From Bacteroidales bacterium (lineage in GTDB: Bacteria; Bacteroidota; Bacteroidia; Bacteroidales; CG2-30-32-10), in NCBI GenBank assembly GCA_035353855.1, contig DAOQAK010000056.1, forward strand, positions 1 to 26,489: a stretch of 26,489 bases of DNA, given 5' to 3'. The stretch's first letter is position 1, and each line of letters opens with the position of its first letter. Made by a program: the position numbers and the translations under genes. The notes under the pieces were generated by a model, which saw only the letters and a program-made list of their open reading frames with translations, was not told the origin of the DNA and made no database searches. This document shows, piece by piece, positions 13,068 through 22,193 of this stretch.

Positions 13068-15407
13068 TTAATGAGAGGTTTTCTTTTTCATTCCTATGTC
13101 GAAACATTCTGAATGCTCAGTGTTTCTAAGAAAAATAATTGCATCATATTTACCTGTGATTTTTGTATAATTGAATTGTTTTTGATTTACTGTTGCCCAA
13201 AGCTGGCGAAACAACATTTCATTACCTAACCAATTTGACGAAGAATCACAAATATTTTTTTTCCGGATATCAATGATATAATCCGGATATTTACATTGTT
13301 TAAAATAATCTTCAAAGGAACCTTTGGGTGATGATTGTAAATTATTAATGGATAAAACGGAATCGTTATATGCGGTGAAAGAACCGCTATCAGTAGCAAA
13401 ACCAATAGAAGCATATTTATTTCCATAATCCCTGAATAATAATTTGCCGGTTGAAAGCCAATCGTTTTCTTTACCTACAAATGAATTGTTTGCCCATATA
13501 ATAACTTTTGAATCGGGATTTTGTTTCATTATCCAATTAATATTATCTGTCCGGAATAGATAATAATAATTGTATGAACTTAATGATTGAGTAATATTTT
13601 GCTTTAGAATCACAATCATTTGTTTTAGCCATTCGTACTGTGTAAGTGATATTGTTTTTAAATAGTTTGCCTTATTTTTATCAAAGTGAGCTGATATTTG
13701 CTGAAGCGAAGGTTCTATCTTCTTTAATGATTTTAATGATAATTTTCCGTCGATATATGAATTTTGTATAATATGTAAATGAATTTTTTCTTTCAAAAGG
13801 GCATATTGTTTTTCACTTTTCAGGATTTTTTCTAAAAATGATTTATCATTTGCTGTTGCAAAATCTTTTAGCATTTTCAGAGCTTTATTATTGTATGATG
13901 CAGTTATTCCATAAAATGTAATTTTTTCAGTTCGGTTATGGTTATAATTTTTCAGCCATTGCAAAATATTTTGTGTTTCTTTACTATTATAAATCCAGGA
14001 ATGCAGCGAATCCAATACCGGTAATGTTGTTTCCTTATCGTTGAGTATATAATCGTTTAATATAGAAACTTCGGGCATTCCGGCATCAATACAAATAATA
14101 TTGAATTTATTTTCAGAAATCAGGTATTCCGAGATACGCTGTTTCATTAATAATTTATCACTGCTGCCATATGAAAAACCTCCAAGGGCGACAATTTGAG
14201 CATTACCAATAATATCATTTATTTTTTTCAAATCATTAAATCCGTTTCCTGCTTCAATTGTTTTAATGGGAATACAATTATTATTCAGCCATTCAACTTC
14301 TTTAGGTTCAGGATTTTTTATAACAGGGGCAACGTCATTAATTTTTTCACCATCAATTTTAATTTCAAATTTATCAAACCATACCGTTCCTGTTCCATTT
14401 AATAATCCTCCAAATGTGAGAGAATTTGCAGCTGTATCAATGGGCAACGATATTGTATATTTTTTCCAATCGGTTGTTCCTTTTCCTCCCTGCGAATAAG
14501 TATTACCATATTTTATAGCATTGTTATGAGGTTTGCTGTCCCATTCTGAACACCATAGCATGGCGCTTCCTTTTAGAATACTGTCTGTTTTTATATATGC
14601 TGATATTTGTATGGAATCTTTATCTATAAAATACTCCGATGGTATTGAATTAATAATATTTCCAAAGCCACGATTTTTAGTTTTTTCTTCAGCGCATTTG
14701 ATCATCACACTATTTTTCCCGGAATATTTAATTAATGAGTCGATTGTAATAAAATAATTTTTTTCATCTTTTTTACTTCCTTGTGCAGCCCCCCATATTT
14801 CAGGAAGATTTGTATTTAGCGATTTAACTTCAAAATCAAGATTAAGAAAAATATTTTCTCCTTTACTGTAAACAATTTTTGGTTGCTTAAAAGGAAATTT
14901 ATAATCAATAAAATACGAATTGTTTTCTTGTTTTATTATTTGTTTTGGTGAAACACTTGAAGTAACAGTTGAATCAGGTTTGTTAAAAAATGCTACAGAT
15001 AAAGGTGAAGGAATTTTTTGTTCGATATTTTTGTTTGGGCAAGTTGAAATAATTTCAGGAAAATTATATCGCTCCATCTGTCTTGCAATAACCACATTGC
15101 TATTTGTAATGAACGAATTCCATAATATAAAAAGAATTACCAAAACAGATAATGAAGAAAAAATCCATGTAAAAAATCCTTTATTAAACCAATTTGAAGA
15201 AACATAATTTTTTTCGTATGCAAGTTTTTCTATAAATCTTTTTTCGGAGCCGGATAATTTTTCTTTTGTTTCGCTTTCTGAAAAAACAAATCCTGCCTGC
15301 ATTTCAAACATCTTCTGCGTTTCTTTCCCGTTGCTGGTATCAAGCAAATGTAATCGCAGAAGTCTGTTGAAATGAGCTGCTGTAATATGTTGCTTTGAGT
15401 TATACAT
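13068..15407 (-). CDS. Putative anti-sigma factor with inactive erythromycin-esterase-like sensor domain
   Basis: 779 aa. Residues 1-75 are cytoplasmic and charged; one transmembrane helix follows at about 79-99 (FTWIFSSLSVLVILFILWN); the rest is extracytoplasmic. Residues about 185-355 form a beta-sandwich module matching that of the downstream esterase (SAYIK, then TVWFDKFEIK). Residues about 370-765 match the esterase domain but with every key residue changed: the GEATHG motif is GGFSYG (409-414), IEAN is IDAG (440-443) and WAHNGH is WANNSF (638-643). It therefore cannot work by the family mechanism. The gene overlaps the sigma gene by 8 bp, so the two are translated together. I infer an anti-sigma factor that senses a ligand through a dead enzyme fold; I recognise no standard anti-sigma motif at the N-terminus. 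Confidence 0.7.
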   Translation of the reverse strand: MYNSKQHITAAHFNRLLRLHLLDTSNGKETQKMFEMQAGFVFSESETKEKLSGSEKRFIEKLAYEKNYVSSNWFNKGFFTWIFSSLSVLVILFILWNSFITNSNVVIARQMERYNFPEIISTCPNKNIEQKIPSPLSVAFFNKPDSTVTSSVSPKQIIKQENNSYFIDYKFPFKQPKIVYSKGENIFLNLDFEVKSLNTNLPEIWGAAQGSKKDEKNYFITIDSLIKYSGKNSVMIKCAEEKTKNRGFGNIINSIPSEYFIDKDSIQISAYIKTDSILKGSAMLWCSEWDSKPHNNAIKYGNTYSQGGKGTTDWKKYTISLPIDTAANSLTFGGLLNGTGTVWFDKFEIKIDGEKINDVAPVIKNPEPKEVEWLNNNCIPIKTIEAGNGFNDLKKINDIIGNAQIVALGGFSYGSSDKLLMKQRISEYLISENKFNIICIDAGMPEVSILNDYILNDKETTLPVLDSLHSWIYNSKETQNILQWLKNYNHNRTEKITFYGITASYNNKALKMLKDFATANDKSFLEKILKSEKQYALLKEKIHLHIIQNSYIDGKLSLKSLKKIEPSLQQISAHFDKNKANYLKTISLTQYEWLKQMIVILKQNITQSLSSYNYYYLFRTDNINWIMKQNPDSKVIIWANNSFVGKENDWLSTGKLLFRDYGNKYASIGFATDSGSFTAYNDSVLSINNLQSSPKGSFEDYFKQCKYPDYIIDIRKKNICDSSSNWLGNEMLFRQLWATVNQKQFNYTKITGKYDAIIFLRNTEHSECFDIGMKKKTSH

Positions 15408-15993
15408 TTTGTTTTATATTTTTCATCAACCCTTCATTCATTTTTTCTGTAAGCTTTACTTTTAAACGCTGATGATAAACCTTCAATTGTTCTTCAGGTT
15501 TAGCCACATACTTTGCTATTTCTGAATAGGGCATATCCTGCGCTCGTAATAATAACAGCATTCGCTCCCAGTCATCCAATTTTTCAAGTTCCTGTTGTAA
15601 TAAGGTCATTTTAAAATTGGAATTCTTTTCTTCTTTTGATTCATTCTTATCAAATATTCCCAGGTTTTCCAGGTCATCGTTATAAGTAACATCAAGGAAT
15701 TCTTTTCTTTTCTCTTTGTCGCGATGATTGTTTTTCAGGAAGTTCATAAATAATGTAAATACGAACGAAGCGAATTTTTCTTCTGAAACAAAATGGTATT
15801 TTCCAATACGGTCAACTGTTTTAAAAAGTGTCTGATAAACCAGGTCAGTAGCCGTATCCTCATCAAGCTTCCATGTTTTTATAGCATAATTATTCAGCTT
15901 ACGTCCATAACGCAGATAAAGAATTTCAATACTTTTCTTTTCTTTCTTTTTTAGAATTTCGTATGTAGGAATTTCATCCTGCTTCATAAACAA
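15400..15993 (-). CDS. ECF-like RNA polymerase sigma factor
   Basis: 197 aa. Residues about 18-90 fit sigma region 2 (IEILYLRYGRKLNNYAIK, then ATDLVYQTLFKTVDRI and FASFVFTLFMNFLKNNHRDK). Residues about 128-185 fit region 4 (LEKLDDWERMLLLLRAQDM, then the HTH at PYSEIAKYVAKPEEQLKVY). A charged linker lies between them. No region 1 or 3 is present, so it belongs to the ECF/sigma-70-like group. Met3 is an equally good start. The stop overlaps the following membrane protein's start by 8 bp, the usual sign of a sigma/anti-sigma pair. Its targets may include the esterase downstream and the SUMF1-fold gene upstream. Confidence 0.88.
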   Translation of the reverse strand: MFMKQDEIPTYEILKKKEKKSIEILYLRYGRKLNNYAIKTWKLDEDTATDLVYQTLFKTVDRIGKYHFVSEEKFASFVFTLFMNFLKNNHRDKEKRKEFLDVTYNDDLENLGIFDKNESKEEKNSNFKMTLLQQELEKLDDWERMLLLLRAQDMPYSEIAKYVAKPEEQLKVYHQRLKVKLTEKMNEGLMKNIKQNV

Positions 15994-16061
15994 TCAGCGT
16001 TCATGAGTATAAACACAAACAGGTAACAAAATAATAAAAATATTTGAAGAAATAGAAAAAA

Positions 16062-16922
16062 TTACTTTTCTATTATTTCCATAAAGTAACGGAATCCAAG
16101 GTCAGTTGCGGATTTTGTATAATGCCCTCTTGATTTTGTTCTTACATCTGCTCCGGGACTTTTCCAACCACCACCGCATGAAATACCTTTTTCCTGTACC
16201 ATTTCGGCAACATTTCCGCAAACATTATAAAGTCCGTAAGAGTTAGGAAAATATGAGCTTACAGGTGCAGTTAAATCGGCGGCATCCAATAAACTTCCTA
16301 TACCATTATGTCCGCAATCAAAATCTATCTGATATGATTTTGAAAGCGAATCATATTTTACGCATTCATCGCCAATCCTTCTGAAATTGCACATAAAATG
16401 ACCATTCTGATATAAATAGGGACCCCATGGATATGCTGAAAAATCAAAGCTTCCGGTTGCCGCTTTTTCCCATTCCTTTTCGGTAGGAAGACGGAATAAT
16501 ACTTTTTTGAATTTACGTTTTGGATTGGAATTATATTTATCGGTAAGCCATTTGCAAAATAGATTTGCCGCGTCGTATGAGATGTTTACAACCGGATAAT
16601 TTTGATAAGCAGGATGGCGAAAATAATATTCAACCATTGGTTCATTGTATTCTAATTTATCTCGCCAATTCAATGAATCAATTTGAATGTTTTTTAATAA
16701 ATCCTTTTTATTTTCATTAACAATATCTTTTCCAAAATATCGATATAAAAGATTTGATACCTCAAATTTTCCTGCATACAGCGAATCAGTAATTTTTGCA
16801 ACAGATTTGTCGATGGTTTTAATACTAAAAACAGGTTCTTTAATTTTCTTTTTATCCTTTGAGACGAAGGACATGAGGAGGAAGGGTAGAATGAAAACTG
16901 AAATTAAAATTTGCTTTTTCAT
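16062..16922 (-). CDS. Secreted SUMF1/FGE-fold protein without the catalytic cysteine pair
   Basis: 286 aa from ATG 16922; an in-frame ATG 11 codons upstream would overlap tcdA. A signal peptide (MKKQILISVFILPFLLMSFV) leads into the formylglycine-generating-enzyme sulfatase fold: YAGKFEVSN (49-57), YPVVNISYDAANLFCKWL (109-126), RLPTEKEWEKAA (144-155), YGLYNVCGNVAEM (229-241), GGGW (250-253) and LGFRYF (275-280). True FGEs have two active-site cysteines after the GGS motif; here that stretch (KSPGADVRTKSRGHY) has none. It is therefore probably a binding or structural member, like GldJ/GldK-related proteins of this phylum. It sits 68 bp upstream of the sigma gene on the same strand and may be part of that regulon. 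Confidence 0.8.
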   Translation of the reverse strand: MKKQILISVFILPFLLMSFVSKDKKKIKEPVFSIKTIDKSVAKITDSLYAGKFEVSNLLYRYFGKDIVNENKKDLLKNIQIDSLNWRDKLEYNEPMVEYYFRHPAYQNYPVVNISYDAANLFCKWLTDKYNSNPKRKFKKVLFRLPTEKEWEKAATGSFDFSAYPWGPYLYQNGHFMCNFRRIGDECVKYDSLSKSYQIDFDCGHNGIGSLLDAADLTAPVSSYFPNSYGLYNVCGNVAEMVQEKGISCGGGWKSPGADVRTKSRGHYTKSATDLGFRYFMEIIEK

Positions 16923-16944
16923 TTTTTTATTTTTTGGTTGGATT

Positions 16945-17676
16945 TTATTTTTCAATTATTTCCCTGATTACGGCCGATGCAATGAAACAACCGAAAACTA
17001 CAGGCATATACGAAATGGTGCCTACAATTGATTTTTTATTTTTTTCGTTTTCAGTAATTTCAATTGCATTATCATTCACTTCTTCGGGTGAGAATACAAC
17101 ATTAAACCCTGAATAAATCCCGAGTTTATGAATTTTCTTTCGCAGGTAATAACCCAATTTGCAATTGTATGATTCGGAAATATCAGCGATCTGAACTTTT
17201 GATGGATCGAATTTTCCACCAGAACCTAGTGAACTGATTAATTTAAGTTTCATTTGCATGCAGTGATATATCAAATAAATTTTTGGCGAAAGTGTATCAA
17301 TAGCATCAACAACATAGTCGTATTTAGCCATTGTTAACACATCGGTAATTTTTTCGTCTTTGATATATTTATTTACAATGGTGATTTTTAATTTAGGATT
17401 GATATCGAGGAGGCGTTGTTGTAAAACCTCTGTTTTAAGCATCCCTTCTGTGCTTACGAGTGCGGGTATTTGCCGGTTTCGGTTGCTGCTGTGAATGGTA
17501 TCGGAATCAACTAAGGTCATTTTACCTATCCCTGCGCGGCAGAGCATTTCAGCTGCTGCTGCACCTACTCCGCCAATTCCGCAAATAAGGATATGCGTTT
17601 TTTTCAACCTGGCGAGATTTTTTTCCCCTACAAGCAATTCTGTTCGTATCAGCCAATCATTTTGTGTTTTCGCCAT
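16945..17676 (-). CDS. tcdA: tRNA threonylcarbamoyladenosine dehydratase-like (ThiF/E1 family)
   Basis: 243 aa. It is an E1-like enzyme that adenylates t6A at tRNA position 37 and cyclises it to ct6A. The Rossmann ATP site reads ICGIGGVGAAAAEMLCRAGI (31-50, GxGGVG at 33-38), then LVDSD (55-59) and SSNRNRQ (63-69). VVDAIDTLSPK, the SLGSGGKFDPSKVQIADIS strand pair and the late SYMPVVFG motif are typical of the TcdA/CsdL branch rather than ThiF or MoeB. The C-terminal helix is hydrophobic, as in TcdA, which is membrane-associated in E. coli. The window also encodes TsaB, needed to make the t6A substrate. It is followed after 22 bp by the SUMF1-fold gene. Confidence 0.88.
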   Translation of the reverse strand: MAKTQNDWLIRTELLVGEKNLARLKKTHILICGIGGVGAAAAEMLCRAGIGKMTLVDSDTIHSSNRNRQIPALVSTEGMLKTEVLQQRLLDINPKLKITIVNKYIKDEKITDVLTMAKYDYVVDAIDTLSPKIYLIYHCMQMKLKLISSLGSGGKFDPSKVQIADISESYNCKLGYYLRKKIHKLGIYSGFNVVFSPEEVNDNAIEITENEKNKKSIVGTISYMPVVFGCFIASAVIREIIEK

Positions 17677-17711
17677 AAATCCGATTCTGAATTCAGGATA
17701 ATATTAAATAA

Positions 17712-18347
17712 TCAATACTTTATTTTATTTCCAATATTCGTATTGGTTGTTAGCAAATCTTCTGCTGTACATGTGAACTCCAGCTTTTTTTTATCGGCAG
17801 AGAGCGTTGATTTTTTATTTGAAAAATTATTTACTTCTGAAGGAAGATTAAAAACACTTTTATAAGAAATATATTTCAGAACATTATTATCTTTTAATTG
17901 ATCCTTGTATTTTCTTGCGAATAAACGCAGCAAAGGAGCGTAATTCTTTTTGACAATTTTATGTTTTTTTATTTTGATATATGCAGGTTCGTAAAAACGT
18001 TTTTTCTGGTTAAACAATTTATATAATGCATCATTCAGCTGTTTTGAATTTTTGAAATCAAAACTCACCGAATACAAACCTTTCTGACTGGTTGATTTGA
18101 TATTGCTTATTCCGTCGACATCTTTCAATAATGCGGCAGCAGTTGAGGGAAGACTTTTTATTTGATCAAGAGAAGTTCCCTTCATATAATTTTCGCCAAG
18201 GCTCATTGCAAAATTGCCCAAAGTTCCCATATCGGTATAAAACTTTACCGAACCCGAATTATCGGCATTCAATGTGATTTCTTCAACAATATCAATACAT
18301 CCTGTTAAAAGAAAAATGGGAAGTATAAACAAAAATATTTTTTTCAT
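17712..18347 (-). CDS. Lipoprotein of unknown function
   Basis: 211 aa. The signal peptide ends in lipobox LTGC with the lipidated Cys17 (MKKIFLFILPIFLLTGC), so it is an envelope lipoprotein. The mature part begins IDIVEEITLNADNSGSVKFY, a beta-hairpin style opening seen in many Bacteroidota lipoproteins that respond to or report on the envelope. The middle is Lys-rich (IKIKKHKIVKKNYAP) and no catalytic motif is seen. I do not recognise a named family. It lies 104 bp after the OmpA-like gene and 35 bp before tcdA on the same strand. Confidence 0.75.
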   Translation of the reverse strand: MKKIFLFILPIFLLTGCIDIVEEITLNADNSGSVKFYTDMGTLGNFAMSLGENYMKGTSLDQIKSLPSTAAALLKDVDGISNIKSTSQKGLYSVSFDFKNSKQLNDALYKLFNQKKRFYEPAYIKIKKHKIVKKNYAPLLRLFARKYKDQLKDNNVLKYISYKSVFNLPSEVNNFSNKKSTLSADKKKLEFTCTAEDLLTTNTNIGNKIKY

Positions 18348-18451
18348 GTTTTAAAATTCTGATTTAATTATTTTCCCCTTTATTTATTAATAACTTTTTA
18401 CTAAAAACAATACAAGTTGCTCAACCCAACAACTACAAACAGATTCTGATA

Positions 18452-19726
18452 TTATTCATCATTGGAAACGACTACAATTTCGACCCTCCTGTTTTTTTGC
18501 ATTTCAATTTCTGTTCTGGCATAAGGGTAAGCCATTTGCGTATTTCCAAAACCTTTGAATGTAAGCCTGTTTTCAGCAACACCATTATCAGAAAGATATT
18601 TGCATACAGCCTTTGCTCTCATGGTTGATAGTGTGAGGTTCCAACCATTATCATTTTGTTCTCCATAATTGTAGGGCCAGTTTACATGACCACGTACTTC
18701 AATTTTTAAATTAGGATTATCTTTCATCATCTTAAGAAGCCCATTTAACGAGGGTTTTGAACCTGGAAGAAAAATATCCTGGTTCCCGTAAAAATAAATA
18801 TTTTCTAAAACTATTTTACTTCCTTTTTCAATTTTCTGAAGACTGATTTTTATATTTTCAACACCGCTGTTATCAATGGGTTTATATATTATTGTTTTTG
18901 AAAAATATCCTTTTGCTCTTGCTGTTATTTCGTAGATATGCGATTTTTCAACTTTCATAAAATAACTGCCGGGGTTTTCAAGATTGGTTTTTGAAGTGGC
19001 AGTATTATTTTTTAATGAATCGATGATTTCAATATTTCCGTTTATCATTTCATGGCTTAAGCTATCGAGCAGCGTTATATTTAATGATTTTTCAGGTGTA
19101 GGATTTGCTTTATAGTGCAGCTTAAGCGTAAACCCGCAACCATTTTCATAAACATTATCAAGTACCAGGTAATAAATTTCGTTTTGTTTTGTTTCTATAA
19201 ATTTGCAAAACGACTCTCCGGGTCCTGAGTGTATGTAATCATTCGGTGCATTCATTTTCATTCCTGTAACACTGGCAATACTTTTATCATTTCGGGAAAT
19301 AACACTGCGAACAGGTTTCAGGTTTTTCTTTTTAATATTATCACAAAAATTTGTTTCATTTCCTGAATATTTATAAACCAGGAAATCATAATCATCTTTT
19401 ATACATACCGGGATAATGTCAAACGTAAGTTTTCCGTTAACAGGAGAAATAATTTTAAACCAAACACTATGATGTTCTTTTTCGAAACTATATGAATTTC
19501 CGAGTACATCATTAAATTCATTGGTTGCGCCATAACCTGCAGGGGCATTGGTTGGACCATAAATGGTATCTGTTAAGATTATAGGTGAAATGCAATCGGA
19601 ATTTGCTTCTGTAACTTGGAAATCCTGCGCTTTACCAAAATGATACAAAAGGGTAAGCAAAAACAAAAAAATAAATTTTGTTTTATTTTGTATATATGAT
19701 TTTCTTGGAAACAACAGGTTTTCCAT
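18452..19726 (-). CDS. OmpA-family peptidoglycan-binding outer-membrane protein
   Basis: 424 aa from ATG 19726. The signal sequence (KTKFIFLFLLTLLYHFGKAQ) is preceded by about a dozen residues. A beta-rich N-terminal region (about 35-215) includes SVWFKI and YYLVLDN, as in Bacteroidota surface domains. A small carboxypeptidase-regulatory-like beta domain (about 215-300) follows, then the OmpA C-terminal domain (about 300-420): YFYGNQDIFLPGS, EVRGHVN, LTLSTMRAKAVCKYLSDNGV, the KGFGNTQ turn and NRRVEIVV. It would anchor the outer membrane to peptidoglycan. The start lies inside the last 44 bp of the upstream peptidase gene, so the two are probably co-translated. An ATG at 19753 is less likely, because it puts more residues before the signal. 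Confidence 0.85.
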   Translation of the reverse strand: MENLLFPRKSYIQNKTKFIFLFLLTLLYHFGKAQDFQVTEANSDCISPIILTDTIYGPTNAPAGYGATNEFNDVLGNSYSFEKEHHSVWFKIISPVNGKLTFDIIPVCIKDDYDFLVYKYSGNETNFCDNIKKKNLKPVRSVISRNDKSIASVTGMKMNAPNDYIHSGPGESFCKFIETKQNEIYYLVLDNVYENGCGFTLKLHYKANPTPEKSLNITLLDSLSHEMINGNIEIIDSLKNNTATSKTNLENPGSYFMKVEKSHIYEITARAKGYFSKTIIYKPIDNSGVENIKISLQKIEKGSKIVLENIYFYGNQDIFLPGSKPSLNGLLKMMKDNPNLKIEVRGHVNWPYNYGEQNDNGWNLTLSTMRAKAVCKYLSDNGVAENRLTFKGFGNTQMAYPYARTEIEMQKNRRVEIVVVSNDE

Positions 19727-22061
19727 CAGTATAGAGATAAATATAGTAAACACCTTTTTTTATTTTTCCCGGAGTCCAAGTAAGCTGCCCTTGCTTTTGA
19801 TTTAATTCTTTAGAATAAACGAGCTTATTTAACGAATCGTATATTTTGATTAAAGAAAATTCTTCGGTTTTATAATTTATATTAAATATATCGTCCGAAG
19901 GATTAGGGAATACATCAAGTGAAATAATTTTTTTATTATCTTCTGTAATGCCCGATTGACTTGGCAATCCTACGCCAAAAGTATATTCGCCTTTCATTAA
20001 ATTATTAGTTGTAAGATTACCGGCAGATGTACCGGCTTTTATAAAATTCACAATACGCCAGTCGTCTTTTGTGTTTTCTCTGTATAGCAAGACTAATGAA
20101 TCGGCCGATGCAGCAGTTGGAAGCAGACTATTGTCCAACCCATTTGAATATCGGTTGTATGTAAATCTTCCCTGTGCATCAAAGCCCTGTGGAATAATTC
20201 CATCAATTTTCCAATACCGTTTATCAGAAATACGGAAAATAGTTGATGAAGGATTTTTTAATGCATCGGGAGCAACCCAATTATGCTCAACGTGGAAAAA
20301 AGCAGAATCACTTATATTATTTATTATAAGCGAAAAGAACGAATTCGGAAAATTTGATGTTCCCGAAGTTTTTAAAACTTTATAATAATCAGTTGTTGCA
20401 TCGCTTACTTTTTCGTTAAGATCAATCATAGCTGTTGTGGGAACAAAAGGCAGATGAAATATTTTGTTACCATATTCTCCCGAAAATTCAATATTCTCAG
20501 CGTAGCTTTGCCATGAATCATTCATAAAAGTAATCTCAATTTTATTTGAATTTACAAAAGAATTTCGGTGATGAAATTTTTGCCGCACATAAACTTTATA
20601 ATCATTTCCTGTTCCGGTATATTTAACGGAATCTATTGAGAAATGAGGGAACCCGGGAGTTTTTATCCAGCCTTCAAAAAAATCGCTTACATTAATTCCG
20701 GTTTTTGCAGTAATATAATCACGTAATTCATCAGTTGAAATATGTTTGTATTTGTAATCTACAAGCCATGATTTTACTGTACTGAAAAAAAGTGAATCGC
20801 CCAGGTAATATCTTAATGTGTGAATTATATCACCACCATTTTTATAAACCGTACTGCCATAAGTAATACTTGCAGGAATGCCGTAAATGGCATAATATCC
20901 GCCATCGTCAATATGACTGTTGTTCAGTGAATAATAATGATTCGATTTTATTTTTGCCATATAGGAATCGTATCCGTTCAATCCTCCAACGTAAATAGCT
21001 TCGCAGTAAGTTGCCCATCCTTCGTTAATCCACATATCTTCAGCGGTAGCGCATGTAACCAAATCGCCAAACCAATGATGAGAAAGCTCGTGAGCATATA
21101 ATTCTTCATTAGCTAAAGTCCCATCAATTGCGGCTGCCGGGTATGCAATATTTGCGGCATGTTCCATTGCGCCGTTGTTAAATGGAACAGCAACATAACC
21201 CACACGTTCCCACATGTACGGGCCAAAATTATTTTCGTAAACAGAAAGGATATTTAATAAATTAACGAAAGAACTTTTAGTTTTATTAGAATCTGTTGGA
21301 TTCACATAAATTTTTACAGGGATATTTCCATTTAAACTATTGAAAGTATATTTTATGGGAACATAAGGTCCAACGGCAACTGAAGCAAGGTAAGTAGGAA
21401 TTTCATTATGCATTCGCCAGTAAAATGTTTTTGTTCCGTCGCCGTTGTCGGTTTCATTCATAAGAGTTCCACCGCATACAGCTGTTTTGGTATTTTTTGT
21501 TCTAATATAATAATCATATGTAGCGCGGTCAATAAAATCATCAATACATGGAAACCATACTCTTCCGTAATTGTGCGGAACATCCTGGAAAGCTACTCCT
21601 AAGTTATAGGCATAATTACTGTCGGCGCTGAAATAAAACCCTCCCCAATTTGAAGGGTCAGTTACAGGTTTTCCATTATAATATACTTTTAATGAAATTG
21701 TATCGTTAATGTTAATCGGCGAAAGAAGAGAAAATCGTAACAGAGTATCATTGTAACCAAATGAAGGTATTATTGTATTGTTTACTGTAATTGAATCGAT
21801 ATTTAATTTCAGCAAATAAAGCGATATTGAATTTACATTATTTGTTTTCGGGGTTACAGTAAGTTCGGTATATCCTTTTATTGATTTTTTTGAAAGATAA
21901 ATGATATCAAGATGAATGGAATAATTAAGAACATCAAGAGTATCACTTATTAATCCCGTTTTTATTTTTTTATTTACAGACGGATTATTTTTAAAAGAAC
22001 ATAGCAGGAAAATGCTAATGAAAAGTGTCAAAATTATTGGTGTAAAAAATATGCGTTTCAT
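19683..22061 (-). CDS. Secreted M1-family zinc aminopeptidase with T9SS sorting domain
   Basis: 792 aa. A signal peptide (about 1-22) leads into an M1 peptidase. The zinc site is HELSHHWFG (His324, Glu325, His328) with the third ligand Glu347 in NEGWATY. The substrate-clamping motif reads GAMEH (297-301) where classic members have GAMEN, a change common in bacterial secreted relatives. The transition-state Tyr lies in GSTVYKNG. The last 80 residues (VFPNPSDDIFNINY, IKIYDSLNKLVYSKEL, then KGVYYIYLYTDGKPVVSKKI) are a type A C-terminal sorting domain for type IX secretion, so the enzyme is exported and probably fixed on the surface. It would trim peptides outside the cell. The gene overlaps the OmpA-like gene. 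Confidence 0.93.
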   Translation of the reverse strand: MKRIFFTPIILTLFISIFLLCSFKNNPSVNKKIKTGLISDTLDVLNYSIHLDIIYLSKKSIKGYTELTVTPKTNNVNSISLYLLKLNIDSITVNNTIIPSFGYNDTLLRFSLLSPININDTISLKVYYNGKPVTDPSNWGGFYFSADSNYAYNLGVAFQDVPHNYGRVWFPCIDDFIDRATYDYYIRTKNTKTAVCGGTLMNETDNGDGTKTFYWRMHNEIPTYLASVAVGPYVPIKYTFNSLNGNIPVKIYVNPTDSNKTKSSFVNLLNILSVYENNFGPYMWERVGYVAVPFNNGAMEHAANIAYPAAAIDGTLANEELYAHELSHHWFGDLVTCATAEDMWINEGWATYCEAIYVGGLNGYDSYMAKIKSNHYYSLNNSHIDDGGYYAIYGIPASITYGSTVYKNGGDIIHTLRYYLGDSLFFSTVKSWLVDYKYKHISTDELRDYITAKTGINVSDFFEGWIKTPGFPHFSIDSVKYTGTGNDYKVYVRQKFHHRNSFVNSNKIEITFMNDSWQSYAENIEFSGEYGNKIFHLPFVPTTAMIDLNEKVSDATTDYYKVLKTSGTSNFPNSFFSLIINNISDSAFFHVEHNWVAPDALKNPSSTIFRISDKRYWKIDGIIPQGFDAQGRFTYNRYSNGLDNSLLPTAASADSLVLLYRENTKDDWRIVNFIKAGTSAGNLTTNNLMKGEYTFGVGLPSQSGITEDNKKIISLDVFPNPSDDIFNINYKTEEFSLIKIYDSLNKLVYSKELNQKQGQLTWTPGKIKKGVYYIYLYTDGKPVVSKKIIYTK

Positions 22062-22076
22062 TTGATGTGTTTTTTA

Positions 22077-22084
22077 CAAAGGTA
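22077..22084 (-). promoter_or_regulatory. -7 box of the M1 peptidase promoter
   Basis: CAAAGGTA on the plus strand is TACCTTTG on the minus strand (TAnnTTTG). It lies 16 bp before the peptidase ATG, giving a leader of about 10 nt. No clear -33 box is seen. Confidence 0.45.
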
Positions 22085-22161
22085 TTAAACTGTATTATTT
22101 GAGAAAATATTTTGTAATGAATAATATTCATAAATTCGCTGAATTGTAAAATAATAACTAA

Positions 22162-22169
22162 TATATTTG
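22162..22169 (+). promoter_or_regulatory. -7 box of the efflux operon promoter
   Basis: TATATTTG matches TAnnTTTG. A TTG at 22144-22146 stands at roughly the right distance for a -33 element. Transcription would start near 22175, about 19 nt before the TolC-like ATG at 22194. Confidence 0.55.
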
Positions 22170-22193
22170 CAAACAATTATTGAAAAAATCTGC

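Noticed and set aside
13773..15207. Several plus-strand frames inside the anti-sigma-like gene
   Set aside because: They are out-of-frame shadows of an AT-rich minus-strand gene with clear domain homology and show no protein features of their own.
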